This document shows positions 36,901 to 48,108 of a stretch of 64,000 nt of DNA, piece after piece; the stretch's first letter is position 1; every line of letters begins with the position of its first letter. The notes beneath the pieces were generated by a model. The model was not told where the DNA came from. It did not search any database and saw only the letters and a program-made list of their open reading frames with translations. The stretch covers positions 5,399,001-5,463,000 of the forward strand of contig JAKZAN010000006.1 in assembly GCA_023053545.1 (NCBI GenBank), given 5' to 3'. The position numbers and the translations under genes are program-made. The stretch is from Lepidurus packardi. Taxonomy: Eukaryota; Arthropoda; Branchiopoda; Notostraca; Triopsidae.

Positions 36901-38448
36901 AAACCTCCAACTTTACACAGATATCCAAAACTCACCGCTCGACAGACATCACAGATGACACTATCATCGTCATCCATATGTAATTCCTCGGCTTTGAGCA
37001 CAGTCTGCATATTAGCCCAACATTGGCGTTCCAATTCCTCAAACACTTTCTCTAATGTCAATTCGGATATCTTAGGAATACCTGAATTTAACACAAGTAA
37101 AGCAATATTTAAATCACTTATCCAGTATCACTTCAATCACATCAACCTCAAGCACAATGAAATCTTCCAAACTTGAGTCAATTTTTTTTTTTTTTTTTTT
37201 TTTTTACCCATGAGCTGCCTTTCTTGGTTTGCCCGGCGAAGCCAAGCTACATCCCAGTCATCTAAATCATAAGTACACATCTGTTGGGCCCGGGCGGGGG
37301 CAGAACTCAACTGGTGCAGATCAGGGCTATAGAAATCGTCTTGAGTAAGCCGAATGAACTTTTGCTTGGGCCTAAAAACAGTAAAAAATCGTTATAAAAA
37401 TCGATTCCTAAAAGAAGATTTTTTTTTTTTTTTTTTTTTTTTTAAAGTTCGTAAGGCGTAAAAGTAGTAGTTGTCTGTAAAAGTATATGATTTGAACAGA
37501 AAAGGTACTGAATATTTTACAGTTTGAAATCGCAGGCTCGGTCCACATTGCCCGCGTCTAAATGGGGCGGAGTCACGAGCGTGACATGAGGTACTGGCAA
37601 GGAATCCGGCGAAACGGGTACCTGTACCCCTCTTTCCCATTCCTGCCGCCAGGGATCCACCAAGGACCAGAAATGCTCCGGACAGAGCGGTTCATTGTCT
37701 GGCAGCTTCATGGCGGAGATCAGATCTTTGCGGAAGAGCTGCACACCCAGCAAGTTTCGAAGAGAAAAAGGGGAGAGAAAAAAGACCAATTAAAGAGAAT
37801 TCTTCAGCTTATGGAGGATCTTTTTACTTCGGCCGGGGCTTCGGCTGAGTTCCGGTTGTAGATGTGAGCACTGCGCGAATCGTTGAGGTGGCGGGGCGTC
37901 CAAGGGGCCGAGCCTGCACTGCACATCGCCCCGCCCACAAATGCAGTGCCCATCCCCGTGCTGCTGCTACATGACGACGGCCGACTCACCGACACTGTAC
38001 CGCCCCCTCCATCCTTACTACTCTCGCGATCCCGGTCTCCAGGATTGCCCGAAGAGGATCCAGCTCCGCCATTCGATCCAGGGCCAGAGACACGCGAACG
38101 CTTCTTGGTTTTGCCCGTTTTGCCCGTAGAAGCTGTAGAAAATAGCACTCATTAGCTCTTGTGCATCAGAGAGTCTAATTTATTGTAAATTAACACTATA
38201 ACTTGAGCATTAGGGCGCTCAGAAACTCGTTCCACTCGTATACAAACTCTTCAAGGGTCAAGCGTCTAAATTGGTCTTTAAACGCGGTAAACGACTGTAA
38301 TTTGTGGCGTATAGACATTAAGTTGATGCGAGTATGTAGCGCTGAAGTTGAGGAACAGTCTAAAGAGGTTAAAGGCAAGTGCATGTTGATGTAGATACTC
38401 ACATTTGGCTGGAGCTTCAGAAGCCTTCTTCAGCCGTGGGGAGGACAT
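27967..38448 (-). CDS. rno: JADE-family PHD-finger protein (rhinoceros type), 2,857 aa, ten exons
   Basis: JADE proteins are chromatin scaffolds of HBO1 histone acetyltransferase complexes; the fly member Rhinoceros restrains EGFR/MAPK signalling in the nucleus. The minus-strand exons are 38,448-38,403, 38,132-37,828, 37,738-37,521, 37,371-37,208, 37,081-36,936, 36,870-36,574, 35,962-35,789, 35,721-35,473, 35,005-34,883 and 34,818-27,967; the total is in frame. Residues about 118-280 are the EPL1-like region ([28 protein letters not shown]). About 287-345 is the PHD finger ([25 protein letters not shown]). About 345-460 is the extended PHD ([35 protein letters not shown]). [13 protein letters not shown] follows. 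The single last exon (2,283 residues) is disordered, with Ser, Pro, Ala and basic runs, a poly-Ser tract encoded near 32,760-32,930, and two PQRQAAKKA motifs. The arthropod-type length supports rno over vertebrate JADE1-3. Confidence 0.95.
35101..35310. repeat. Intronic repeat, copy 1, in rno
   Basis: This lies in the intron between rno exons 8 and 9. It begins AGACAAATTTCATTCTTAGG, contains GAAGTCAACT- and GGGAGTCGACTT-like motifs, and ends near CAAACGTCTAAA. It is homologous to 36,177-36,440 two introns upstream. Confidence 0.8.
36177..36440. repeat. Intronic repeat, copy 2, in rno
   Basis: This lies in the intron between rno exons 6 and 7, in the same orientation as copy 1, with about 60 extra bases in the middle carrying another GTCGACT motif. 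The palindromic GTCGAC/GTTAAC-type words recall the cluster at 62,185-62,415. Confidence 0.8.
37182..37205. repeat. T24 homopolymer abutting a splice donor of rno
   Basis: On the transcribed strand this is a run of about 24 A that forms part of the donor of exon 4 (GTAAAAA...). A second tract of about 25 T lies at 37,419-37,443 in the preceding intron. Confidence 0.9.
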
Positions 38449-39504
38449 CTCTGGGCAGGCATAACTTTAATTCCAATACCACGTGCAGTATATGAATGCA
38501 AATATAAACGTGTAAAAAACACCTGGAAAAGAACAAGAAGTAAAGGAAGGTCGAGATTAATATCTTGTAGTCAAAATAGGTGAAAATCAATACCAAACTG
38601 TGGAACCTGACAGCTAGCCAAAACACGTTAAAAAAGGACCTTAATGACGCTTGGGGGATAGAAAGAGGTTAGTTTTCACATCAAGGCATATTTAGGAAGG
38701 GGACCCAAGCGTTATTTGAGTTAATTTACGTCCATTTACACGCGTACCAGACTTAAATATGTAGTACAACATTCCAGTCCGCCATCTTACTTTTTTACAG
38801 ATGTCGTTACTAGTAACACCAAGCGCGCCCCGGTAGAGCGCTCCTTTCAACTCAATTCATAACTACTTTAAATAATTAACTTTATTTCAGTAGCCTCCTT
38901 TAAAGCCTCAGATATTTATTGATAATTCTTCAGCATCCAATTAATCTTTAGAAAATATGTAGAATAATTCATGCATTGAAAAAGCGCATAACAAAGACGA
39001 AATTCTTTGTTGCGTCGGATTGCTTGAGATCAAGGTTATTTCATTCCTCCTGTTCGCCGTTCATTGTTGAGAAACTTCCATCAAAACAAACACAAACAGG
39101 GAGATTGATCAGTCGTTGTTCCTTGGTGTATTTCATTTCATTAATTTTAGAACGCACATTGCAGCCCAAGAAAATAAAAGTAGGTTAATTTAAATCAACC
39201 ATACTGGCGTTTGATTGTAATTATAATATGTATGATTGTTAATCATCCGTTGACATATTTTACTAGTTTAATGCATTTTTGTCATTGTAATTGTAGCAGG
39301 CAATCAGTTCTACTAAATTAATTACAGCTAAGCAATAGAAGTTTTTAAAAAAAAAAAAAAATCCGTGTTTAAAATATTCCTTTCTTACGGTGTAATTACT
39401 CATGCTTATTTATAAACTGGCCCCGGTTTAATTGTTCATTTGTTTGGGTTCATCACTAGGTGGCGTCGTAGTACATTTTGGAGCGAAATTCGGACGTTTG
39501 AATA
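38449..39504. promoter_or_regulatory. Shared intergenic region between head-to-head rno and SLC30A9
   Basis: About 1.06 kb separates the two start codons, so both promoters must lie here or in unseen 5' UTR exons. A ~30-bp AT-rich stretch with a 14-A run sits near 39,345-39,360. I see no clear TATA box and no open frame of interest. Confidence 0.5.
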
Positions 39505-42124
39505 ATGGTCGTTGGACGCCTTTTATGGTCGCGCCTTTCCATCGAAAGTAACCTACTTTATATCCCAAAACGCGGTTAATATCCATTTAAACTTCTCTAG
39601 TACCTTCTAAAAAGTATTTGTGTGGAATTGCGTCGTGTTTCCTTGGTAACAGCAACGAATACTGGCTTTCGCACCCAAAATGCGTTCACACGTACCGAAT
39701 TTTAAACGTAGAAGACCGAGTTATAAAGAAACTCGCTCTCAAAGAGAAACAAGGTACTCTTTCGCTATAATTTATTAAAACTCTAACGCCATAACGTTTA
39801 ATTTTATAAAGTCGCTGAGACTTCAGACAATAAGAGTCACCTGGAACGCAACTTCGTAACTCCCATTCGTGCAATGACCGAGTTTCTCTTGAAACCGAGC
39901 GATTTAGAAACATTACGAAAGACTCGACGCCGATCGCCTTTCGAGAATGAGCCTCCTTTAACCGTCTACTGGCTCAAAGACGTCGAAGCCAAGTAAATTC
40001 AGCTCTTGAATTTGTATCATTTTCTTAACAATTGAAATTCACTCGTTTTTGTTGAAAAACAGATCTTTGGAGGTATGGGGCAGCTGGGAAGCCTTAGAGA
40101 AGGAGAAACGGAAACGCGAAGAGGACAATAAGCGCTACCAGCAATGTAAATCTGCCGTTTCTGTTTCGTCCTGATGTTTTTCTCTGCTTTAGATATCTTT
40201 AGCGTGAAAAGGGTCTTGCGCGACCTCCGCAAAGAGCAGCAAAACCAGCAAAGGCAACAGCAAAAGCCTTCTACACGGGATAACAAGACTCTTTGGGATC
40301 ATTCCGGCCGTGTGGTACTTACCGCGATTGCTATGTAAGAAACTTTTTTTTCAGATATTTTCTTTAAAAAAAAATATTTAACTATTTTTTTTTTTATTTT
40401 TTGTTTAATTTAAGAAATGCCTGCAATTTTGTCTTTAAACTCGTGGCGTGGGTCCACACCGGTTCGCATTCCATGTTCGCCGAAGCTCTGCACTCCTTAG
40501 CCGATACTGTCAATCAGTTGATTTTAGCTTTTGGGATCCATAAATCAGCCCAACAAGCCAATATTGACCATCCGTACGGTTACGGCCATATGCGGTATGT
40601 GGCCTCCTTGATCTCAGGCGTGGGAATCTTTTGTGTGGGGGCAGGACTCAGTTTTTACCATGGAGTGACCGGTTTATACAATCCAGAACCTCTCCAACCC
40701 TTTTATTGGGTAATAATTCGTTATAATACCCTCATTTAGGGCGTTTTTGTGCTGTTTTTTCGTAATTTAAGACTGTTTTGCTCCAGGCATTCTTTATTAT
40801 GGGAGGATCGATAGTTTCCGAAGGCGCAACGCTGGTCATTGCTATTCAGTCACTTAAGAAAGGCGCGGCAGCTCAAGGGACCACTTTCTGGGATTACGGT
40901 AATGGTTTTCGTTAAGGTGTATAATAATAAAAGTGTACTATAAGAATAAGAAAATTAAAAAAAAATAGGAAATTTTCATAATATTTCGCGTTTAAATAGT
41001 TTGGCGAGGACATGATCCGTCTGTGAACGTGGTTTTCATGGAAGATCTAGCTGCGGTAGCCGGCGTGTGCGTGGCTACGACGTGTATGGCTTTGTCGACA
41101 CATTGGCAATCTCATATTCCGGATGCTGTGGGATCCTTGCTAGTGGGCGGGGTTTTAGGAGTCGTCGCTTCGTTTATAATTTATACCAACACTGCCGCGC
41201 TGGTCGGAAGGTAAAGCAGCTCACACGTTCCCTTGTAGATTACTAGATTTTCCTATGAATAAATCCTAATAACAAATTATGGGTGTAGGTCGATCACCCA
41301 GGAGCGCTTGGCGAAGATTAATTTGCAACTGGAAAACGATCTTATGATCCGGGCAGTGCATGACGTCAAGGGGATTGATATGGGGAGTGGCTTGGTGCGT
41401 TACAAAGCCGAACTTGATTTCGACGGAAGGGAATTGACGCGCTCTTACCTCCAAAAGCAAGATCTCGAGCTAATGCTGGAAGTAAATACTTTTTTTAATT
41501 TATTTTTTTATTTTCTCTGAAAAAATTAAATCACGTTAAAAATAACATTTTAATTCAAAGTAATTATTAAACTAAACTAGGCATAAAATAAGTTCAAATG
41601 TAATTATTTTAAATTAATGAATTAATTACTAAAATGCTATTGTTGATGTTTTTGTTATTGAATGGAATGCAATGGTTGAATTATGATTCTAATTTTAAAT
41701 TGAATTAAGACTTGAATTAATCAAGTGTTCTTTAGGAGGTGAGGAACTTGAAAACCATCGATGAATTGGAAGCTTTTATGCTCAAACATGGCGAGAATAT
41801 CGTAGACGTCCTGGGCGCTGAAATTGATCGGATTGAACTGGAATTGAAGGTAAAATTTGACATTTTTGAGCTTTTTTTGGGCTTAGTTATCCTTCTCTTG
41901 TTCATTTTTCGAGTACTTTCGCGTATTCGTCTATTTTGCGAGAAGTTAATTCTTTTTTTGTTTTTCGATAAAGTTCAACTTTCTTGTAAAATCTCGTAAT
42001 TTGTATCTATTAGTATTGAAATATTACTCTATTATTGATTTTTACATTCATTTTGCCTTCTTTTTATGTCTATTTATAGAAAAACCATCCAGAAATCCGA
42101 CACTGTGATCTCGAGCTGTTGTAA
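39505..42124 (+). CDS. SLC30A9: SLC30A9 (ZnT9) zinc transporter, 523 aa, thirteen exons
   Basis: ZnT9 is a cation-diffusion-facilitator protein of the inner mitochondrial membrane that exports zinc from the matrix. Exons are 39,505-39,547, 39,601-39,753, 39,812-39,992, 40,063-40,145, 40,193-40,334, 40,415-40,709, 40,787-40,898, 41,000-41,210, 41,289-41,481, 41,736-41,849 and 42,080-42,124. I can define eleven of these firmly enough to list; the phases close exactly to 524 codons. Family landmarks are LLKPSDLETLRK..RRRSP, DVEAKSLEVWG, AEALHSLADT (TM2 metal site), YGYGHMRYVASLISGVGIF, VVFMEDLAAVAG (TM5, with the ZnT9-specific ED in place of HD), IRAVHDVK and LKHGENIVD, ending NHPEIRHCDLELL. The first two exons are less certain but give a basic, hydrophobic leader as expected for a mitochondrial presequence. 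Confidence 0.93.
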
Positions 42125-42208
42125 AAAGACATCACACGATTTCTTTCCCGCTTTTAGCTTGTCAGTGTGTTGTTTCGAAGCCCAAAACTGAAAGCGTTCA
42201 CAAGTTTC

Positions 42209-45200
42209 TCACTGGGCCACATCCAGCAAGTGTTGTAAAGAGCATGGCACCCACGCTCCGTTGCCGCTTTGTACGAAAATGACCTACCCAAACCACATAG
42301 TGTCAATACCTTCAGAGATTTATTAAATAAAGGAAAATTATAACTCATTACCTGTTTGTCAAAGTAGACTAATTGGTTGCCCACTTTAAAAACAGGCCGG
42401 CCATGCTGCCGTTTCGTGGGTAAAGGAACACAAACGATTCCTCGTATTGCACACTGTCTTTCCACCATATCGCGGAAATCCAAAGGCTCTGCTGGTATCG
42501 CGAACATTGCCGGTACCATAGGCACGAATACTGGAGGTGGCTGGGGAACCAAGACAGCCTCTCCGCCCACTGCTTGATTCATAAGGTCCAAAACTCGCGC
42601 GAAATTTTCTACAGAAATAGGAAAATAATTTCGAAAATTCCAAAATAATTCTTAGAATAATTTCGAAAATTCCAATAATTCTTAAAATAATTCCAAAATA
42701 ATTCTTAAAATAATTTCGAAAATTCCAAAATAATTCTTAAAATAATTTCGAAAATTCCAAAATAATTCTTAAAATAATTTCGAAAATTCCAATAATTCTT
42801 AAAATAATTTCGAAAATTCCAAAATAATTCTTAAAATAATTTCGAAAATTCCAAAATAACTCTTAAAATAATTTCGAAAATTCCAATAATTCTTAAAATA
42901 ATTTAGAAAATTCCAATAATTCTTAAAACAATTTCGAAAATTCCAATAATTCTTAAAATAATTTCGAAAATTCTAATAATTCTTAAAATAATTAAAAAAA
43001 ATAATTGCGGGATTTATAATTTAGAAAGTTCACCTTTCACTAAGACTTGTTCTGCAAGCGCAGGCGAAAAGAGTTTCTTCCAGCCCATGAACCACTGGAC
43101 TACCTCGTCATAATTAGGTAAATGGTTTAACCACGTGACCAGGACCTAAAATTTGCCCAAAAAAACGGCTTAAAATTTTCGTCGCAGTTTTAAGTTCCTT
43201 TTTAGATTTGAAAGAAAATTACTTGAAGCCATCGAGGGAAGAATGTGCGTTGTAAGAGCTCCGCCATGGCTGCAGGACTCGTTAGATCCTCCCACTTCAT
43301 GACCCAATGCCAAACATCCAATTGCTGTGCTTGGGGATGAATTGGCCACGTTTCTAGCACTTGAGCGAGCTTAGGAAAGATGTTACGAGCCACAAACGCT
43401 TGTATAGCGGCCATTCCCATTGGGCCCACCCATGGCAACAGCACACTATGCGCCGAAGCGTCCGAGGGATGCCATCCGGCCAAAGCTGCTGCCAATTTCT
43501 GCCTAATGGTTGGGTAAAGCGTTTCCAGACGAGGTCCTAATCCACAAAACTCGTTAAACTTCCCTTAAAAAACCCAAAAATCCAAACTTGAGTTACCAAG
43601 GAGAGGAATCCAAGGCTGAACCCATGAATGTAACGGTACGAGGTCGCTCATGGGGTCCCATAGTTGCACAGCTTGCTCCAGACGCGGGTAAACGAGTTGC
43701 TCCAACACAATATGCAGCAACCAATCGGGTAACAGCGCATTCCAGCGTTGGATGCAGCAAAACAAGGGTGCGGCGTGCTTGGCGTCCCAAGATCGAACGG
43801 CGGTGCGCAGAATCGGGAACCAGGCATGCCATAAGACGGAATCGTAAGGTAGCATGGCGTTCGGATGCGTGTCTTTGCCCATGCGGATGGAAGGCGGAGG
43901 TAAAGTGGACAAGATGTTACGCCAGCGATGGAAGAAACTGCGCCAAAGCGTGTCTGGATCCGTTTTGGCGTCGTCGGCGAGTGGAATCCATTGCTGGGGT
44001 AAATGACGCTGCAGCCAGGCAGTTATGAAGGAAGTAGATACTTGCGCCAAGCCGTAACGCTGGAATTCTTCCGGGAAATCGCGCTATTGGAGTGAAAACG
44101 AGATAAAACAGAGATTGTAAGTTAGAAAAAGGGTTTAAATAGGTCAATTGCTTACGTGGAGCGTTTCCACGGTGCTAAATAGGAGTTTTTCTTGGCCCCA
44201 GATGTCTTCGTTTGGTTTTCGCTCCCGTTCTTCGCTCAGATTCTCCAAAGCGGACACAACGGCTTGTAAAGCGAGTAATTGGTGTTCTTCTTTCTCTAAT
44301 AGCTGCGTTAAGATCCTATCTTGGCTTTGTAATGCGCTAAAACGATCTTGCTCGCGTGCTAATTCGGTTGCGTTGGTAATAATATCCTACAAAAACAGAA
44401 TAAAAACATAAATAAATAATAATAGAATTCAAAATAGACTACAAAACATATAGCATAATTAAAAAAAGACTCACAATTTTTAAAACATTATACGAAAGTA
44501 AGAAAGAAAGGTGCGAACCTGTTCACACATGTCTACCAACATGTCTAGATTATGTGTTAACTCCGGGACTGCGAAACGCGGGGGCTGAGGTTTGGTTAAC
44601 CGCTGCTCTCCCACAATATCTTCCTCTTCATATGCATTTTCCCCCTTTCGTGAAGTCCGCATTGAGTGATAACCACTTAGGACTCTTTGCTCGGGTCCAG
44701 TCATGTCTATCACCTTTACTTTGGAGATGTGACTAGAAATAAATGATAAAACTCATTAAAATCGAATTAAAAACGCATTAAAATCGAATAGAATCAAACA
44801 AAAGTGGAAGTCCAATGAAAGTCCTAAAAAATTAATTAAAATCAACTAATTTAGGTTGCTTTCTGGAGTTTCAATTACCTGTAATTTCTCGCCACTTGAT
44901 TCATGCTACCTTCAGTGGTTTCAGCAATGACTTCTTCCATGGTCTTGTACACAAATTTCTGCTTTCTAGGTCCTTTCCCATCCTCTTTACGTGACTTTAA
45001 AGCTTTCATTTGCTTCAAAAAGGCTTCGGACTCGATTTCCTCTTCATCTTTCTTTGCCTTCTCGTCAATTTTCTCAGATCCATAGGCTCCTTCACACAAA
45101 AACGGAGATAACGTGCAAATTAAGCAACTTATTAAGTTGAAAATGAACTTGTTAAGTTGAAAATGGCTTATTAAGTTGAAAATTACCTATGGCACCCCTT

Positions 45201-45993
45201 CCTTTTCGCACCACAGCTTCCACAGGCGCAACTCTTCCTTGTAAACCTTTTCCCAAGCCTTTTCCTGGTTCATAACCCATCTATACCAATTTAAATTCCG
45301 ATTTATTGATTTTAAATGCAAAACGTTTGTATAAAATAATGATTACTAACCTGAAGCAACAATTTAGCACCTATTCCTTTAGTATGTTTCTCCCAGTGGC
45401 CCATGCCACTTCCGGTATCGGCCGGGGAGGAAGTACCAGCAAACCGGTGCTGTTTTCTAGCCATTTGCGGCATTCTTAAGCTTGTTTTGCCTTTGGAAGC
45501 CAAATTATTAAGGATAATCTCGTCTTTAATGTCCAATTCTTCGACAATCTCCTCCTCTTCCTCTTCTGCATCTCTGTATAACAAAAAACGACAGGCGAAT
45601 GCTTAAAAAACGATTTATACGAACGAATTTAACGCTTTTTACCCCAGAATATTTGACTTTTTGTCCGTTTTAGGCTTTCCTGCTTGCTGGACTCCTCCTT
45701 TGACAAACCCAAGAGGTGCTGAGTAGTCTTTTTGGCCTCCAAGTCCAAATCCTCTGCTTTTGCTGGGCATTTCCACTTCTTCTCCTTCACTTTCATCTTC
45801 GGCCCAGACTCCTATTATTTTTCAACATATAAAAACCATTACTCTAAGGGAAAATGTCGAAAAATACGCACTAATTACCATAAATTTGCTGGTTTTTCGT
45901 AAATTTCTTTGACTTTCTACCGCCAGGATTGAACGCCGAAGCCAAATCATAATCGGAGATTTCAAAACGTTCGATTTCCTCTTCGTTAGCCAT
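42209..45993 (-). CDS. TFIP11: TFIP11 (tuftelin-interacting protein 11), spliceosome disassembly factor, 833 aa
   Basis: TFIP11 (yeast Ntr1) is the G-patch partner of the DHX15/Prp43 helicase and acts in spliceosome disassembly in the nucleus; the fly orthologue is sip1. The minus-strand exons are 45,993-45,879, 45,811-45,643, 45,573-45,351, 45,280-45,187, 45,089-44,879, 44,732-44,519, 44,386-44,156, 44,083-43,597, 43,536-43,223, 43,145-43,034, 42,608-42,352 and 42,283-42,209. Landmarks are the N-terminal acidic region with [12 protein letters not shown] and YGVWAEDE; the G-patch (about residues 155-205) [40 protein letters not shown]-like [15 protein letters not shown]; the central W-rich GCFC-type domain with [14 protein letters not shown] and WHPSDASA; and the C-terminal VIFVQSG..WVP. 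Length matches the human protein (837). One donor reads GTTCGC (44,518), a weak but GT site. Confidence 0.95.
42641..42995. repeat. AT-rich minisatellite in a TFIP11 intron
   Basis: Units of about 29-33 bp built on ATAATTCTTAAAATAATTTC followed by GAAAATTCCAA repeat about eleven times with small length changes. It fills most of the 425-bp intron between TFIP11 exons 10 and 11. Confidence 0.9.
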
Positions 45994-46831
45994 TTAGTCG
46001 TCCTATTTTAGAGCCAAAGGCCCAAAGACTTGAACTAACTGAATGCTCTTATCAGGCAAAAAAACAGCTCTTATCTCACTTGGTCTATTCAAGTCGATGA
46101 TTACTGATTAGCAACTTTTCCCAGAATTCAAACACTTCTAACACGTTGATAAACGCCTTAACGCAACTTCTACGTTGCCTATACGCAAGCCTAAAGGAGG
46201 TCCCAAATTGGGCGAGAGGCGCGGTTTAGAATATCCAGCTATTTTTCTGATTGGCTTACGGCACAACTGAGCAAAATCCAATAGCCTACGACTAGCAGAG
46301 GCTGGCAGAGGCGTGGAAAGGCAGGGAAAAACATGGAGTTTTGACAGTGACAGCTGAAAAGGTTGGATGCATCACGTTTGTAGCCCCGGTTATCTTCTCA
46401 TTGTTTTCTCGTCCACTCGTGCTTGTTTCCGAAGTTTTTTCTCCCATTCCAAGGCGCCATGCCCCATCTATTATCACTCTTCCCACGATAAACCGAGCTA
46501 TCAACGAAAACTAGTGAAGATATGAGTGTAAATCCACCTTCCACTACCAACTCTAGCACAAAGAAAGTACAGCCTCACCTCGGAATTGCATACCTTAGTG
46601 CCACGAGGTCCTAGTCAACGAAAAAACTACAACGTAACCTTAAGCTTGCAGTTAAAACTACTTTCCAAGTAAAAAAAAACGCTCTTCATCCTCTTTTAAC
46701 TACTCCAACGACCTATTAATCACGTTTCTTAGTTATTTTTCTACATTCTTAGGTGTGTGTCTTGTGTAACGAGAAGTACTCCCGAGATACTAGTCGTTTC
46801 CCGCTGCCAATTAAGGAAAAAACCAGCCAAA
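45994..46831. promoter_or_regulatory. Intergenic region between head-to-head TFIP11 and STARD10-like genes
   Basis: 838 bp separates the two start codons. A short direct motif (AGAGGCTGGCAGAGGCGTGG) sits near 46,294-46,315. No TATA box is obvious and the open frames look random. Confidence 0.5.
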
Positions 46832-48108
46832 ATGAGTCTGCCAGGCGTGGGAGTCGTGAAAATCGCTGATGACCAGGATTTTAAGAAACTCTGGGACTTG
46901 GTTGAGATCCACAATGACTGGAAAGTGGACTACCAGAATGGAGACGTCACAGTCTGGTCCAAGAGTTTACCTAAAAGTCCAATTAGAATGGTCAAAGTAC
47001 GTTCTTACTATCCCAAATTATTTTTTTTTATGTATTATTATTATTAATTTTATTGTTAAAAAAAATTTCTCTAGTTGAAAACTACGTTTCACGACATTCC
47101 CGCCACTGTGTTATTCGATGTACTTATGGACGGTGCTTATCGAAGTGTCTGGGATTCTTACATGGTTGAATCTGTGGATATAGGCTATTTAACTCCAAAT
47201 AGTGATATAGGATATTATGCAAGTAAATATTCACCCTAAAGAATCATAAAAAAAACTATTTTTTCCTGAATTATTTTTTGTAAATTTTGAAACTTAAACC
47301 TTGGATTTTTTCGAAAAATCTTTAGTGTCTTGTGTACCGCCGTTAAAGGTCCGTGACTTCGTTTTACAACGATCTTGGCTTATAACCCAAGATCGATTCA
47401 CCACCTTCAACCATTCAGTCCACCACAAGGATTATTATCGACACAATTACGTTCGCGCTGTTTCGTATCTGACTGGTAAAACTATTTCTGGGAATTTCGA
47501 CCGATATTGATGTGTTTTCTTATTTTATTGTATTTATTTTTGGGGGATTAAGGTTACGTCATTAAACCCTTGAAAACAGGCTGCGAATTTTTCTACATCA
47601 CCATGGCGGATCCCAAAGGGATTTTGCCGGCCTGGGCGGTCAATAAAACGACACAAATCTTGATGCCAAGGGTAATATATTGAAAAACTGAACTAAACCT
47701 CATTTTTCCCTTATTTTTTTTTATCTTTCCAATTCACTGGGGAAAGAAAAGAAAAGTGCAAGAAAGCGAAAAGTAAGCAATTTGGATTGATTTTTTGGGT
47801 TCTCTTTTGGGGGGTCTAGACGGTGAAAACGGTGCACAAAGCCTGCGTTAATTACCCGGCTTGGAAAGCGCAAAGTGTGAACAAACCCAATTTCAAGCCA
47901 TGGTTAAACCCTGAGCAAATGTCGTACCTCCCTAAAGTGCCGCTCTCTGATGTAACGTTTTTCTAGTTTATTTGCTTGTATTTCTACCTTATCTCTGAGC
48001 CAGACTTGATTAACAGACATTCCTGTGCTTATCTTTCAGTGTATTCCAATGAGTGTGGACGAAAGAGCGGACGAGGACGAGTCTTTGATCATTGATACGC
48101 AACGATAA
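46832..48108 (+). CDS. STARD10: START-domain lipid-transfer protein, STARD10-like, 260 aa, six exons
   Basis: START proteins of the PCTP/STARD10 group bind and shuttle phospholipids, STARD10 carrying phosphatidylcholine and phosphatidylethanolamine in the cytosol. Exons are 46,832-46,996, 47,075-47,222, 47,326-47,475, 47,553-47,671, 47,820-47,951 and 48,040-48,108; phases close to 261 codons. Landmarks along the START domain (about residues 15-215) are WKVDYQNGDVTVWSK, DIPATVLFDVLMD, VWDSYMVESVDIGYL, SDIGYYAMSCVPPLKVRDFV, LQRSWL, YVRAVSYLTG, CEFFYITMADPKG..PAWAVNK and HKACVNYPAWK. A short acidic tail follows (DERADEDESLIIDTQ), as in STARD10. An AATAAA at 48,115-48,120 lies almost on the stop codon; others at about 48,450 and 48,510 are better placed. 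The gene is head-to-head with TFIP11. Confidence 0.9.

Noticed and set aside
43588..44028. Plus-strand open frame over TFIP11
   Set aside because: It is antisense to the conserved 487-bp TFIP11 exon with the WHPSDAS/HSWVQPW-type domain.
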